NCBI RefSeq assembly: GCF_000801105.2
Contig: NC_079517.1
Location: forward strand, 6,820,001-6,884,000
Length of the DNA stretch: 64,000 bases
Direction of reading: 5' to 3'
Source: Raphanus sativus
Taxonomy: Eukaryota; Streptophyta; Magnoliopsida; Brassicales; Brassicaceae
Shown: positions 39,770-49,784 of the stretch, in pieces
Layout of the letters: every line of letters begins with the position of its first letter
Position numbering within the stretch: the stretch's first letter is position 1
Made by a program: the position numbers and the translations under genes
The notes under the pieces: model-generated
Databases searched by the model: none
Seen by the model: only the letters and a program-made list of their open reading frames with translations
What the model was told of the DNA's origin: nothing

Positions 39770-40310
39770 GTTATACAAGCTTTTGAGATGTTAAAAAAAG
39801 ACAGACAATAACCAATAAACAACAACACAAACGTTAACAGAGTGATACAAGCAATCCGTAACCACAAAAAGTAACTTTTAGCATAGAAAATAATGTAATG
39901 AACATGGTCATGTTACTTGGATGGTTTCATTACTCTCACGTTGATTACTCATCGTGCTAGTGCTACCATGTACTAGCAATCTCCAAAACCAAGCATACAT
40001 TAATAACTTATAAACCCGTAGGAAACCAAAGAAGGTTCCACTCATATAGACTAAACTAAAGTAATCAACATAACATCAATTGTCTTATTTATAAGAAGAA
40101 AGTATTTTTTTTTTCAAATGAACAAAGTAGTTTTAGAGAGCAGTTTTTCTTCTTTAACAAAGGCTATGACGGGAGATGTAGACAATCACAACAACAATAC
40201 AAGAGTTATACAAGCTTTTTAGATGTTAAAAAAAGACAGACAGTGACCAATAAAAAACAACACAAACGTTAACAGAGTGATACAAGCAATCCGTAGCCAT
40301 AAAGCATGAC
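39770..40310. repeat. Pair of ~100-bp direct repeats inside the MULE
   Basis: AGTTATACAAGCTTTT then GATGTTAAAAAAAGACAGAC, through AACGTTAACAGAGTGATACA and GCAATCCGTA, occurs near 39770-39866 and again near 40203-40302, about 430 bases apart and a few mismatches different. Both copies are in the intron-like region upstream of the passenger gene. Confidence 0.75.
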
Positions 40311-40978
40311 AGATGCCAAACATGAAAAAGTATAAGAAACTTTGATAGCAAAAAAGAAAATTTCATAACATAGATACCTAAATAATTCTCAGAAACTAGA
40401 AACAAAACCTATCACACTAAGATACAAAGACATGCAAAAAATTCCCAAATCCTTATACAAACCTGAAAGTCTCGATTGTTTTGCTTGAAACTAAAGCTGA
40501 GTGTGTGAATTGCAGAGCGGTGAGGTAACAACTTCAGTTCCCGGCGAGGTACGAGCTTCTGTGTTCGGCGATTTAATTGACAACGAGACGCGAAGTGAGC
40601 CGGAGGTTCGATTAAGAAGAAGAAGACCACCAGCGGAGTGCTAGCGGTCAGAAGAAAGACCGGCGAGGCGGCGACGGCAAGGAGACCTCTGAGAAATCGA
40701 GGATCTGAGAATCCTCTTTTGCTCTGTATCGCCAAAGGAGAGAAACGATATTAGGGTTAAAACACGATTTGGGAATTTTCCCCCTTTTGTTTTATTTTCC
40801 CTTTTTGTTTTATTTTTTAATTAATTATATTTAAAAAATCGAAATCATTTTAAATCATTTTAGATGAGGGATATAATTGGGTTTTCTAAAAAAATTATAC
40901 CAAGCGGACAATTTATGTTTCAGATTATGGCATAGGGACAATGTATCAGTTTTTTTGTTCCATATTTCCAATTTTCCC

Positions 40979-40987
40979 AAGAAAAAA
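40979..40987 (+). repeat. MULE target-site duplication, right
   Basis: AAGAAAAAA directly after the terminal GGGAAAATT (reversed). Confidence 0.75.
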
Positions 40988-41349
40988 CGGCTAATTAGTA
41001 ACCTAACTTCAACGCGTAGTGTCAAAAAGTTATGTGAACGTCCATCGTCTAGTAAGCCTAACCGTTCCAATGGCGGTGAGAACAATGGCTCATGTTGGTT
41101 TTGATTGAAGTGCAGGAATCATTGGAAACTAAGTGAAAGGACCAAACGCAACGTACATATAGCCACAAAGATATGCTAAATGGAGTACAACCTGAACGAA
41201 TTTCATCTTTTCGTAATATTCTTTATTATCTCTTTGAGAAGAAACTAAAATTAAAGAGATGATATTATCACTTTATTGTTACTCTCAACCATCCAATTAA
41301 AACAAGGACATCATCTCATGCAAATTGTACGGTAACGTTTACGATATAT
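40988..41349. other. Spacer right of the MULE
   Basis: No gene. Ordinary AT-rich sequence. Confidence 0.3.
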
Positions 41350-41360
41350 TCCCACATGAG

Positions 41361-41446
41361 CCTTCGTTATGTCTGTAACGAACTCTATTTCAGGGGCTTA
41401 GAACCCTTTCTCGTAATGCAATGTTTGTTTGATCAAAAAAAAAAAA
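41361..41446 (+). mobile_element. Short 5'-truncated A-tailed retroposon
   Basis: TCCCACATGAG at 41350-41360 and 41447-41457 (repeat extends with one mismatch, CCT versus TCT) encloses 86 bases ending GTTTGATC plus twelve A. The tail junction TGATC-A(n) is the same as in the larger retroposon at 49785-50774, suggesting that the same retrotransposition machinery, or a related source, was used. Confidence 0.7.
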
Positions 41447-41457
41447 TCCCACATGAG

Positions 41458-42890
41458 TCTTGTGGATCCCAAGTCATTTGCCATTTTTTGTGTGTCATGT
41501 GTGGATCGTATCTATGTTCTTGAGAGTTATCTTCACCATCTTGCACGATTTAGCTCGAGAGTAGCATAATTCAAATTTGGTATCTTTTTCGTTGCATTTT
41601 ATTGTCATTTATACACGACTAATATCGTAGGAGTTTATGGTAGAATATATAGGTCTCACCTCTAAAACCAGGAATATAAACTACAGTTAGACATTTAATT
41701 TGATTATGTAGACTTTGGCTCGAGTATCTTTTCCTTGGTATCTAAGTTGACAATGGACATGATGACCGTCAAAACTTGTTTTTTCTCAGGCTAAATCGTA
41801 CAATAATACATTTATGTATTTTAATTTCATCGAATGGTAGAAACCAAGCTTGTACCGAAAATGTATACCGAATTACGGTAATTAAGATGTTGCGTAGTGA
41901 AACCAAAAGAAATAGAAAGGTGGCCGACAACAAATAAGGGTTCAGAAGGCACCGATTCATATGAGACTAGGCATACAACAAAAGATGGAAAAGCAGCTTT
42001 CATTGTTATAAATGTATTTCGTATGTGGTTACAACTTATTTGTATCGAGAATAAAGGAGCAATGATCAAATTACACCTTACGCAAGTAGCAACAAACAAG
42101 AAGTTCCACGTCAGCAGTTTTTAGAACGTTTATTCAGAAAGAAAAACTCTAATAAAAATATTCACATAGGCTCATGATATTGTTTACCGGTTTAATTGCA
42201 TTTCAGTTGTTAACTCAGTGCAAGGGTTTAACTATTTAATTTAACTGTGTATGCCAAAGAAAAGCTGAATGGAGATTTAAGAGTGACGCAGAGTTCTGCG
42301 AACTCTGCATATAGTCTGCATATAAATACATAATCATAACACACCATTCAGTCTATTGTCTGCATATAGCATCGCATTCTGCAAGCATAATAATGATATT
42401 TAATTGAGTAAACGCCACAAATGATGAAAGCCAATGTTATACAGGTCTCAGATTCCTTCTTTTGAGTGGGTTGGCGAAGTCTGTAGAGGAAAACAATAAA
42501 CACATCAATATTTGGCTGTAAAGAACCTCTGTCTGATTAAGATTAAATCCTTCCTGGCTTCACTCGTTGGCAAACGGTTCTTTGATGCACGAGATGAGTG
42601 TACTACTGTGGAAAACCCATTAACCATAGACGTTGTCTTCACATTTAAGTTCCTTCCACCAAAATTCAAATTGACAAGTTTCTGTCACTCAAAGAATATC
42701 TCGAATATGATTTGAACCTAAGTACTGGTCCAACAATCGAGAGCAGTTAAATATGTGATGCCGCATCTTTTCTGGTCCAACAATCGAGAGAAGTAATGTA
42801 AAAGTGATACAAGGAATTTGAATCATGGTCTGCTAACAGTCAATGACACAGTCTACTCTATCCAGACATGAATACGAGGAAAGCTAAATT
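41458..42890. other. AT-rich spacer with short repeats
   Basis: Holds a perfect 21-base palindrome (42288-42308; 9-base arms, GCAGAGTTC) and repeated TCTGCATATA words, which look like remains of a small TIR element. It also has a 19-bp direct repeat CTGGTCCAACAATCGAGAG at 42725-42743 and 42772-42790. No gene was seen. Confidence 0.35.
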
Positions 42891-42984
42891 AAAAGATTGA
42901 TCTAAAGTAACTAGCCGTTGCAACTCCAGAAGCTAATACTCCTGCACCGATAAGCTCAGGCATGAGAAGTTAACCATCGGAAGA

Positions 42985-43240
42985 GGAAAGATAACTCCCC
43001 AAATCCGACACGCATCATAGTGGTTGGACTCTGTTTCACCGCATCTTCTCAAACAGCCAAAAACGCTCTAAGCGGCTGCTCATTCAGCTCGTAAGCTTTG
43101 ATTATAAAGTTCCATGAAATCAAATCCGTCACTACCATACTGTCAAAAAAACATTCTGGCAACCCAATCCTTCATGTCACCAGACTCAGCATACATATCA
43201 ATCAGGTCGTTGGAAACAAACAATTCATAGTCCATCCTGT
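42985..43240 (-). pseudogene. PPR-protein fragment, frameshifted
   Basis: On the minus strand, from about 43240 down: DYELFVSNDLIDMYAESGDMKDWVARMFF, then after a +1/-1 shift DSMVVTDLISWNFIIKAYELNEQPLRAF, then after another shift LFEKMR. The words DLIDMY, DLISWN and IIKAYELNEQPLRA are typical of PLS-class pentatricopeptide repeat proteins. Two shifts and flanking stops mean a dead fragment of about 80 codons; it has no 5' or 3' continuation. It is probably a transposed or retrotransposed piece of a PPR gene elsewhere. Confidence 0.72.
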
Positions 43241-43259
43241 CAAAATAAATAAAAAAGAC

Positions 43260-43570
43260 AATCCAAGTCCCACATTGTATATTATTGTATATTAGACAGA
43301 ATAAAATCTAATATATATAGCTGGTCTAATGCCACTTAGTATGAGGCCTTTTGGGAGTAACGACCCAAGAACAGATCCGTGAGGCTTTGCCAGTTGGGCC
43401 CAAAACAGACAATATCATAATGAGCGAGGGATTGGACATCTGGTGACGGACGTCTGACTCTAGTTGAGCGTCTGGCCTCCAGCACGGGCATCCGGTCTGG
43501 CTCTAGTAAAACGTCTGGCCCAGGAGTGCGTCTGGTCCGTCACAACACATCCCAAGTTTAATAGAGTATA
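43260..43570. mobile_element. Possible LTR/TRIM-like fragment
   Basis: The stretch has CCCACATTG, a TATATATA box, GAGGCCTTTTGGGA, GACCCAAGAACAGATCCGTGAGG and GGGCCCAAAACAGACAATATCAT in order. This is a pattern I recall from small LTR (TRIM-type) elements in Brassicaceae. It is followed by a GC-rich run with repeated GCGTCTGG/CGTCTG words. No primer-binding site or second LTR was found. Tentative. Confidence 0.35.
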
Positions 43571-43857
43571 AGTGATACATAACTTCTCTAAATAAAATCG
43601 CTGGCCTCTGAGCAAGCTGCAAGGAGACTGGCGAAACTTCGTAAACAAATTTCTACAAGCTTTCAAGGCCGAAGGGAAAGTGTGGAACTTTCCACACGGA
43701 CATACCAACACTATTAATAGATCATCAGAATCAGATACACAAATAACATAAGTAACAACCACAATCACTCCTCCACACTGAAACAAATGAGAGCAATACA
43801 TAAACAAACACAAACATGATTACATCTTTGCAAAATATGAAACAAACACTAAGTGAC

Positions 43858-45540
43858 TCAACCTTGTACACGTTTAGGGTTTAGCCCTCTTGTCTTTCTT
43901 GTCTTCCCCACAAATAGATCCTTGGACTTGATTAAACCAGGAAGACAACCAATGACTGTCACAAACGGAAACTGAGCCACTGACTCTTTTCTTCCTAATG
44001 ATACAATGGCCATCTCTGATCCAGGCTTGTAAGTCGACATCTTCTTCTTCTTCTTCTTTTCCCCACCAGACATCATTGCCTTTATGTTCTTCACTGCCAC
44101 ATTAGCATGCATCTCCGCTATATATCCTTGTTTCATCTCCTATCATTAGAACAAAATCATATATAACCAAAACAAGATAATATGTAGAAAAAAAACTGAA
44201 TAATGTTATACAGGTATATTAGTGATATCTCCAATGGCGAATACATTCTCTCGACCCTTAATCCTCAAGTGCTCATCGACCATGACCCTCCCTTTACCGT
44301 CCAAGCTATCTTCTAAAGCGGTTCCATTGAGCCATTGAGAAGACAGAGGCTTTCCAACGCAGAGGAAATGGCAATCTGCGTGTATTGTTTCACCTCTTGA
44401 AGTCTTGTACGTTTTGTTTCCATCTGAAGCTGAGTTGAAATCCACCGATTGGTTCAGTATCACTTCTACTTTCTTGGACTTTAACCATTCAAATGCTTTG
44501 TCAGCAGCTTTCTCTCCAATAAACTCGAGCAGTCTTGGTCCTTTGTGCACCAATGTGACTTTCTTCTCCGGAAAATCGACTGCGATCTCCGCAGCTAGCT
44601 CCACACCAGACGGTCCTCCACCAACAATCAGAACTGATTTAGAAGATCTGATCTTCTCATATTCTGCAACCAAAGATACATTCTTCATTAGTCTGAATCT
44701 TAAGTTTCATTACAAGCATTGACCAAATGATGATGATCAGGCCCATATCTAAGATTTTGGAGATTAAATATATATTTTTTTATTTTTTTATTTTTTATAA
44801 AAAAATATTCCTCCTTTTTAATATAACTAGTTTAGATTTGGGCATAGATTAAGAAAATAATTAATTTTTTTACATTTTCTAAACAAAAACATCATTATTT
44901 AATTGTTTACCTAACCATAATCCAACCACTAATAAAATGAAATATATAAAAAATGGAGAGAGTGTTAATTTATAATTTGGGAGTCTATGCAAATGTAAAA
45001 AACTTCAAAAATTTTGGAGGTGGATGCAACGTTTCATTAAGCTGTGACCAGATCCGACTCTGATCATAATAATTTTACCTGTTTGGTATTGTGAGAGCTT
45101 CTCTTGTCTGGTTTTGGGGAGCAAGTCGTTGTGACCTGTCGCGATCACTAGATAATCATATCCAATCACATCTCCATCTGCTGTCATTACATCAGTCTCC
45201 GTGATGTCGACCACCGGAGAAGTAACAACACGGCCTTTCTTGAAGTAGTTCTTGTGGTTGATAACTGTTCTCTCCGCAAAGGAAGGCTCCACCATCGATC
45301 TCAAGCTCGCCCATGTGATCTCAAAGTACTCCTTTCTGAACAATTTCAACAATAACTTGAGCTTGTGATTGATGATGATGATGATCTGAGATTAAAGTCT
45401 GTGTGTTTAAGAACTTACGGATCGATGAGGGTGACATCAGCATCGAACTGAAGCAACTTCGCGGCTAGGGAGCCGGCGATTCCGCCGCCGATCACCACCA
45501 CCCTTCTTCCTTGTTTAGACTCAGATTCTATCCCTGCCAT
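43858..45540 (-). CDS. AIF/FSP1-type FAD/NAD(P)-dependent oxidoreductase
   Basis: Member of the pyridine nucleotide-disulphide oxidoreductase family related to AIFM2/FSP1. Exons in gene order: 45419-45540, 45079-45335, 44212-44663, 43858-44139; phases close and encode 370 residues, full length for the family. An FAD-binding GxGxxG (VVVIGGGIAGS, residues 14-24) is at the N terminus, with a second dinucleotide fold VLIVGGGPSGVELAAEI near 137-153. The second FAD contact VFAIGDIT is followed by the conserved GYIAEMHANVAVKNI. A Lys run (KKKKKK) precedes the C-terminal block. No transit peptide or C-terminal membrane helix is visible, unlike true mitochondrial AIF. Natural electron acceptor unknown (quinone is likely by analogy). 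Matches the recalled At5g22140. Confidence 0.92.
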
Positions 45541-46506
45541 TTTAGTGATTCAGGCTCGAATGATCTTCTTCTTCTACAACTTCTTGTTTGCGCTATGTTT
45601 TCTTTTTGTTCTTTAAATCGAATCCAAGAGTCATTTATATATACAGAAAAAGAGTAGAAAGATTGTCAGAGAGGAAAAGGTAATACGTGTTTAGTGACTT
45701 CAGAGGAGCTGAAGAATCTCTCATTTGAAGCTTCCTTTGCGCTTACGTCATCGAATGCGTCAATGGCGGCAGAACGATATTTCCAATTTTCCTTCCGTGA
45801 GAGAATCTTTGGGCCTTTGACTTTTTTTCTTATTGGGCCGATGACAGACCTATTCATACACTTTTCAATTGACGCATAAATATTATCTAATAAATATTTT
45901 TAAACATAAAATATATACATATCCAAAATATTATTTTATGTTTCATAAAAGTATTAGAAAATACTTAACTTTATTTTCTGTATATTTATTTTCATAAATA
46001 ATATATTATTATATAATAAAATTAATTTATTTAATAACATGCGGTTCATCCGCAATCGAACCGGTAATTCGGTGATCCGGAAAGTCATTAAATTCAATAT
46101 CCGGATCGAATTTTTAAAAAATTGCTTTCAGCCTATTTGTATACTCAAAGATAGGGTTTATCTGTCGTTGCATCTTCTCTTATGGAGATCAATGATACTC
46201 ACGTTGATAAATAAATAAAAGCAACAACCAAATTTATAATTATTTATTATTTAAAAGTTTGTTATCACCGCATAAAAACTGATTATATGATTTTTCTTAT
46301 ATCTAAATGATGATTTTCTTTAACTAATTCAATTATAATTGTGGTTACGATATTCTACTCAGGCATATCGTAGATTCGTAACAAACTTTCTTTATTCGCG
46401 CAGGCATTTTTATGGAAAAGATATATTAACTCTTAGATAGTCTCTATAATTAATGATAAACAACACCATCAGCATCAATCTTCTCTCTTAAACCAACAAA
46501 AACTAT
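45541..46506. promoter_or_regulatory. Divergent promoter region between AIF-like (-) and LEA_2-like (+) genes
   Basis: The AIF-like gene is read leftwards and the next gene rightwards, so this 970-base space serves both. On the minus strand a TATATATAAATG-like box lies at about 45632-45645. The part near 46,400-46,490 is the leader of the right gene. No coding signal is convincing. Confidence 0.4.
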
Positions 46507-47118
46507 ATGGATTCCCAAACCACATTCGGGTCTTCCTCCGACACTAGTCGTCGTGGCTGGTGGTCACGACCAATAGTTACAATACCAGCAAGTAATGATC
46601 GTGACCCCACTTTCAAGGAATCTGCGGTTGTATATTCACCCTTGCTCGCCGGCTTATCCACAACCGTCGCCATATTCTTGATCTTGTCATTCATCGACAA
46701 AGCTCACCCTCACCCGAAATTCTCCATCCAATCCGTCGCTGTCTCTCATTCTACTGCCACATGTCACGTCGACTTCCTCGTAAAAAATCCTAGCTCGAGA
46801 TATTCTATATATTACGACACTGGTGATGCTTCTCTGAGGCTCGGTCATATAAACATCGATGTTTTTAACGTCACTCGTAAACGTAATTACAGAGACCACA
46901 CGGCTTTCTCGTTGGACTTCACTGCTGGAGAGGTAAATGGAACCGACGTTGGTTCCCGAGAGCTTCATATCAAACTCGGGGGGAAGCACAAGCGTTGCGT
47001 AGCTTGTGATGAAGCTGGGCATTTTGATGTAATATGTCAAAATTTGACCCGAAGCCATGAAAATACTAAGAAGATTAAATGTCAATCATATTTTACACGT
47101 TTACAGAAGTTTGTTTAA
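46507..47118 (+). CDS. LEA_2/NHL-like single-pass membrane protein, type A
   Basis: Single-exon gene of 203 residues. Cytosolic N terminus of about 43 residues, one membrane segment at about 44-63 (SPLLAGLSTTVAIFLILSFI), then an extracytosolic LEA_2-like beta domain: SIQSVAVSHSTATCHVDFLVKNPSSRYSIYY is a diverged form of the NHL motif. N-glycosylation sites include NVT and NGT. It is closely related to the minus-strand gene at 50807-51433: both share CHVDFLVxxPxS, a VICQNLT/ITCQDLT block and a KIKCQS..F..L.K tail. In Arabidopsis the region has several small unnamed genes. NHL relatives act at the plasma membrane in defence and stress; the function here is unknown. Confidence 0.8.
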   Translation: MDSQTTFGSSSDTSRRGWWSRPIVTIPASNDRDPTFKESAVVYSPLLAGLSTTVAIFLILSFIDKAHPHPKFSIQSVAVSHSTATCHVDFLVKNPSSRYSIYYDTGDASLRLGHINIDVFNVTRKRNYRDHTAFSLDFTAGEVNGTDVGSRELHIKLGGKHKRCVACDEAGHFDVICQNLTRSHENTKKIKCQSYFTRLQKFV

Positions 47119-48165
47119 ATTAAGTTGAGCTTTTAGTTTCTTTATCTCCCTGTTTTATTTTATTTGTTTTATAGGTAATTGGTCTATGAAGTTTTATTTG
47201 TTCTTCTTTCCTACGTTATGGAGTAAGATTTTATGCGTATTTATCTAATAAATAGTGATATATATACATATATATATATATCACTTATTTTGCAGTTATA
47301 TATATATTCTTCATAACCGTATCTATAAAATGCTTGATTTATTCGAGCCAAAAAAATAAAATAGGGTTAATTACTGCACAAACGAACTATATCACATAAA
47401 GAGTATAACTTGTTAATATTATAAATAAAGCAAACACTCATATAAAAAGTTCTGAAAACAAATATTAATTCTCTGATTTGTTGCTTAATACATTAGTAAA
47501 TAGAAACAAATATGCTACATCGGTAAATAAAATAGTACACTACATAGAAAGAGAAATACTTTGCTACTCACTATTGTATTTAGCAAACAAAAAAAAAGAT
47601 CTTTATATTTTTCATGGATTCGTTATGAAATACAAAATGATAGTTTATATGATGAGAAATCTGTACAAAATTGTAATCTTAGGTGGTTGTATGTATTTTC
47701 AAACTACAACCCGATGGAACATCTATGTAAACATTAACAAAATGGAACTGTTACACTGGTAAAGAAACAAGGGTATGATATTACGGAAAGTAAAACAAAT
47801 AGCATGACCATTTTTGTTAATTTCATATGTTTTTGATCGAGTTATCTCATCTAAAATTTCAATAAATATATACAGTTCTAATTTCCTCTGTTTTTTCTGT
47901 CAATACAGTTGTAACTTCCTAAGTAGTTCTGATCTCAGTTTTTCCAAAAAGTAGTTCGGATTTTCTTTTGACCATAGTATCTTGCTTTCCGTAAAATATT
48001 TTTATAAAAAATAACCAACTAGATAAACAACAACTTCCCGTAGATTTGCTTGCGGATCTTTTATCAACAAAAGATATATTACGATATTAATATAAAAAAA
48101 CAACATTTAATATACTTATCAAAACCTTAACTCAGTTAATCATTCCATAGAGATTTAAAATCATC
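47119..48165. other. AT-rich spacer
   Basis: Contains a 94-codon frame (47478-47762) of Tyr/Ile/Lys-rich composition with no family motif; treated as chance. A TATATACATATATATATATATC palindrome lies at about 47260-47282. Confidence 0.3.
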
Positions 48166-48843
48166 ATGGCTATTTCTCAATGTACCTCTTGTAGACGCAT
48201 TCCCCAATATTGCCAATGCGGCCGGCAAGCATCCACCACCACATCCGCCCACCCCTACCATCCGCCCTTTGAGATTACTCCAGTTCGTTACTGTGCTTGC
48301 TACTCATGTTGGAGTATTGTATTCGTCCTTGTCTTTTTTCTCTTTTCAGGAAAATTTTTCTGCGATGATGGCTGTTACTTGGAGCTCTTTTCACATTCTG
48401 TCTCCGTCTCAAACGCAAAGGTAAATGCAAACATCTCAACCGCTGATTGGAGAATCGGTTTGGTTGCGAGGAGTCCGGTCACTGGCTGCGAAATATCTTT
48501 CCATGCAATCAAGTCTCGTCTCCTTCGCGGAGACGAGGTTGTGTCCGAGACATCTCCGTCGTTGGATGACTTCGGACAGCTTGTTACCTCAGAAGAAAAC
48601 GATGGACCGATCACAAGTGTTGATTTCAAAGCGGTTGTAACGCCGGGAATTATAGGCGAAGTGGTTAGAGGTTACCGGGTGGAGATTGCTGCCGGAGTGA
48701 GTTCTGGTTTCTTGATGGTGGTGTGCGACGATCTACCGGTTAAATTCACGGCGGATCCAGCGGGAAATGTTATTGGATCATTACTAGGAAATATGAAACG
48801 GTGTGACTTTGTATACGGAGATAACTTGAATATTCGTGTTTAG
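48166..48843 (+). CDS. LEA_2/NHL-like membrane protein with N-terminal C-x2-C-x6-C-x-C motif, type B
   Basis: Single-exon gene of 225 residues. The cytosolic N terminus has Cys at 6, 9, 16 and 18 (CTSCRRIPQYCQC), a possible zinc-binding knuckle, followed by a His/Pro/Thr-rich linker. A Cys-flanked membrane segment runs at about 47-62 (CWSIVFVLVFFLF), then a C-terminal domain of about 160 residues with LELFSHSVSVSNAKVNANISTADW, the LEA_2 pattern. It ends VCDDLPVKFTADPAGNVIGSLLG. The paralogue at 51949-52653 keeps the four Cys at exactly the same positions and the same ending, with roughly 40% similarity overall by eye. Function unknown; the conserved Cys set is the unusual point. Confidence 0.82.
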   Translation: MAISQCTSCRRIPQYCQCGRQASTTTSAHPYHPPFEITPVRYCACYSCWSIVFVLVFFLFSGKFFCDDGCYLELFSHSVSVSNAKVNANISTADWRIGLVARSPVTGCEISFHAIKSRLLRGDEVVSETSPSLDDFGQLVTSEENDGPITSVDFKAVVTPGIIGEVVRGYRVEIAAGVSSGFLMVVCDDLPVKFTADPAGNVIGSLLGNMKRCDFVYGDNLNIRV

Positions 48844-49768
48844 ATCTTAAACTGTTAATCCTCCGCGATCATGAATCTTTGATCTCTATCTACAAGTTAT
48901 TGGCTTTATGTTATTTGTATTTTTATTTGTTATTTTAGTGATCCTCTATCTCTAGAAATTTTTTAACAGTGTGTTGTTGTATAGTTGTCGCCAGCGACTG
49001 CAATTGCTCGTCTTTTCCGTATTTCTATTGCCGCTGCAAATTGCAGCGTCTCCTACTCACGCATTACGTGTCGCTAGCATCCAATTATTGCATCTTCTAA
49101 TTCTCTAATTTTATTGGTTGCTGAATTGTCATTAAAATTCCTTTGCATTTTCTGATCGATTTTGTTGACGCAGCACGTTCCGGAAACGTACAGTTTTCAG
49201 TGTTGCCGTTTGTGCTGTTTCCTTTCTTCCTTCATAACTTCTCTATTGTTTAATATTATTCATTTATTTTTTCTTTTCCATTAAAAAAAACACAATTCTA
49301 TAACCTATTTTGCTAAAGATCAAAAACCAGCTTTTAAATAGAAAATCTTTTAGCAAACAAAAAAATTAAAAACCAGCAAATTTTACTAGCTAACATAATA
49401 ATTTATCAAAAAATAACGCAGAAGATTTTTTTTTATAAAATTGCCTTTCGTAAAAATTAATATAATTTGGCTATAGGGTTTTTTAGTATTTAAGAGGATG
49501 AGTGAAATTAGAGTTTAGGGTTATTTAGTGGGGGATTAAGGTTTAAGAGTTGGAGTAATTCAGTTTCTTTTTTCTCTTTGTAAAATGAATGTTATTTTTG
49601 TAGATTTTTTTGGATAATCTTTTATGATAAACTTTAAGAAGATGTTATTTTAGATATTTCCCCAAAGATCAATCACAAAAATAAAATAATAAGAAAAATA
49701 TTTTGAGTAAGAAAGAAAAAAACAAATTTAAAAGATAATTCCTGCTTGAAGCCTTATAATAGCTCAAT
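48844..49768. other. Spacer with no recognised gene
   Basis: A GC-moderate part at 48960-49230 (GCCGCTGCAAATTGCAGCGTC and similar) has a short palindrome TGCAAATTGCA but no frame of note. The rest is AT-rich. Confidence 0.3.
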
Positions 49769-49784
49769 AACTAGCAAAAATATA
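49769..49784 (+). repeat. Retroposon target-site duplication, left
   Basis: AACTAGCAAAAATATA, identical to 50775-50790. Confidence 0.88.

Larger units (their letters stand above)
37178..40978. mobile_element. Mutator-like element (MULE), 3.8 kb, non-autonomous
   Basis: Left end GAAAAAATTGCCAAAACGGAA then CATTGTCCCTTTGCCATAAT; right end, reversed, GGGAAAATTGGAAATATGGAAC then CATTGTCCCTATGCCATAAT. These are diverged terminal inverted repeats of about 60 bases. They are flanked by the 9-bp direct repeat AAGAAAAAA (37169-37177, 40979-40987), the TSD size typical of Mutator. Inside: a subterminal zone rich in TCTACGG/CGTAGA (37390-37730), a gutted transposase on plus (37937-38537) and a DUF1985-type passenger on minus (38818-39575). 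A non-coding leader exon lies near 40,452-40,760. Internal direct repeats of about 100 bases occur at 39770 and 40203. Confidence 0.87.

Noticed and set aside
40412..40735. First coding exon of the DUF1985-like gene (107 codons)
   Set aside because: The frame opens with TTG and has no ATG before the donor site; better read as a 5' leader exon.
43460..43813. 117-codon minus-strand frame as a gene
   Set aside because: Low-similarity frame crossing the TRIM-like GC-rich run; no family motif and no proper context.
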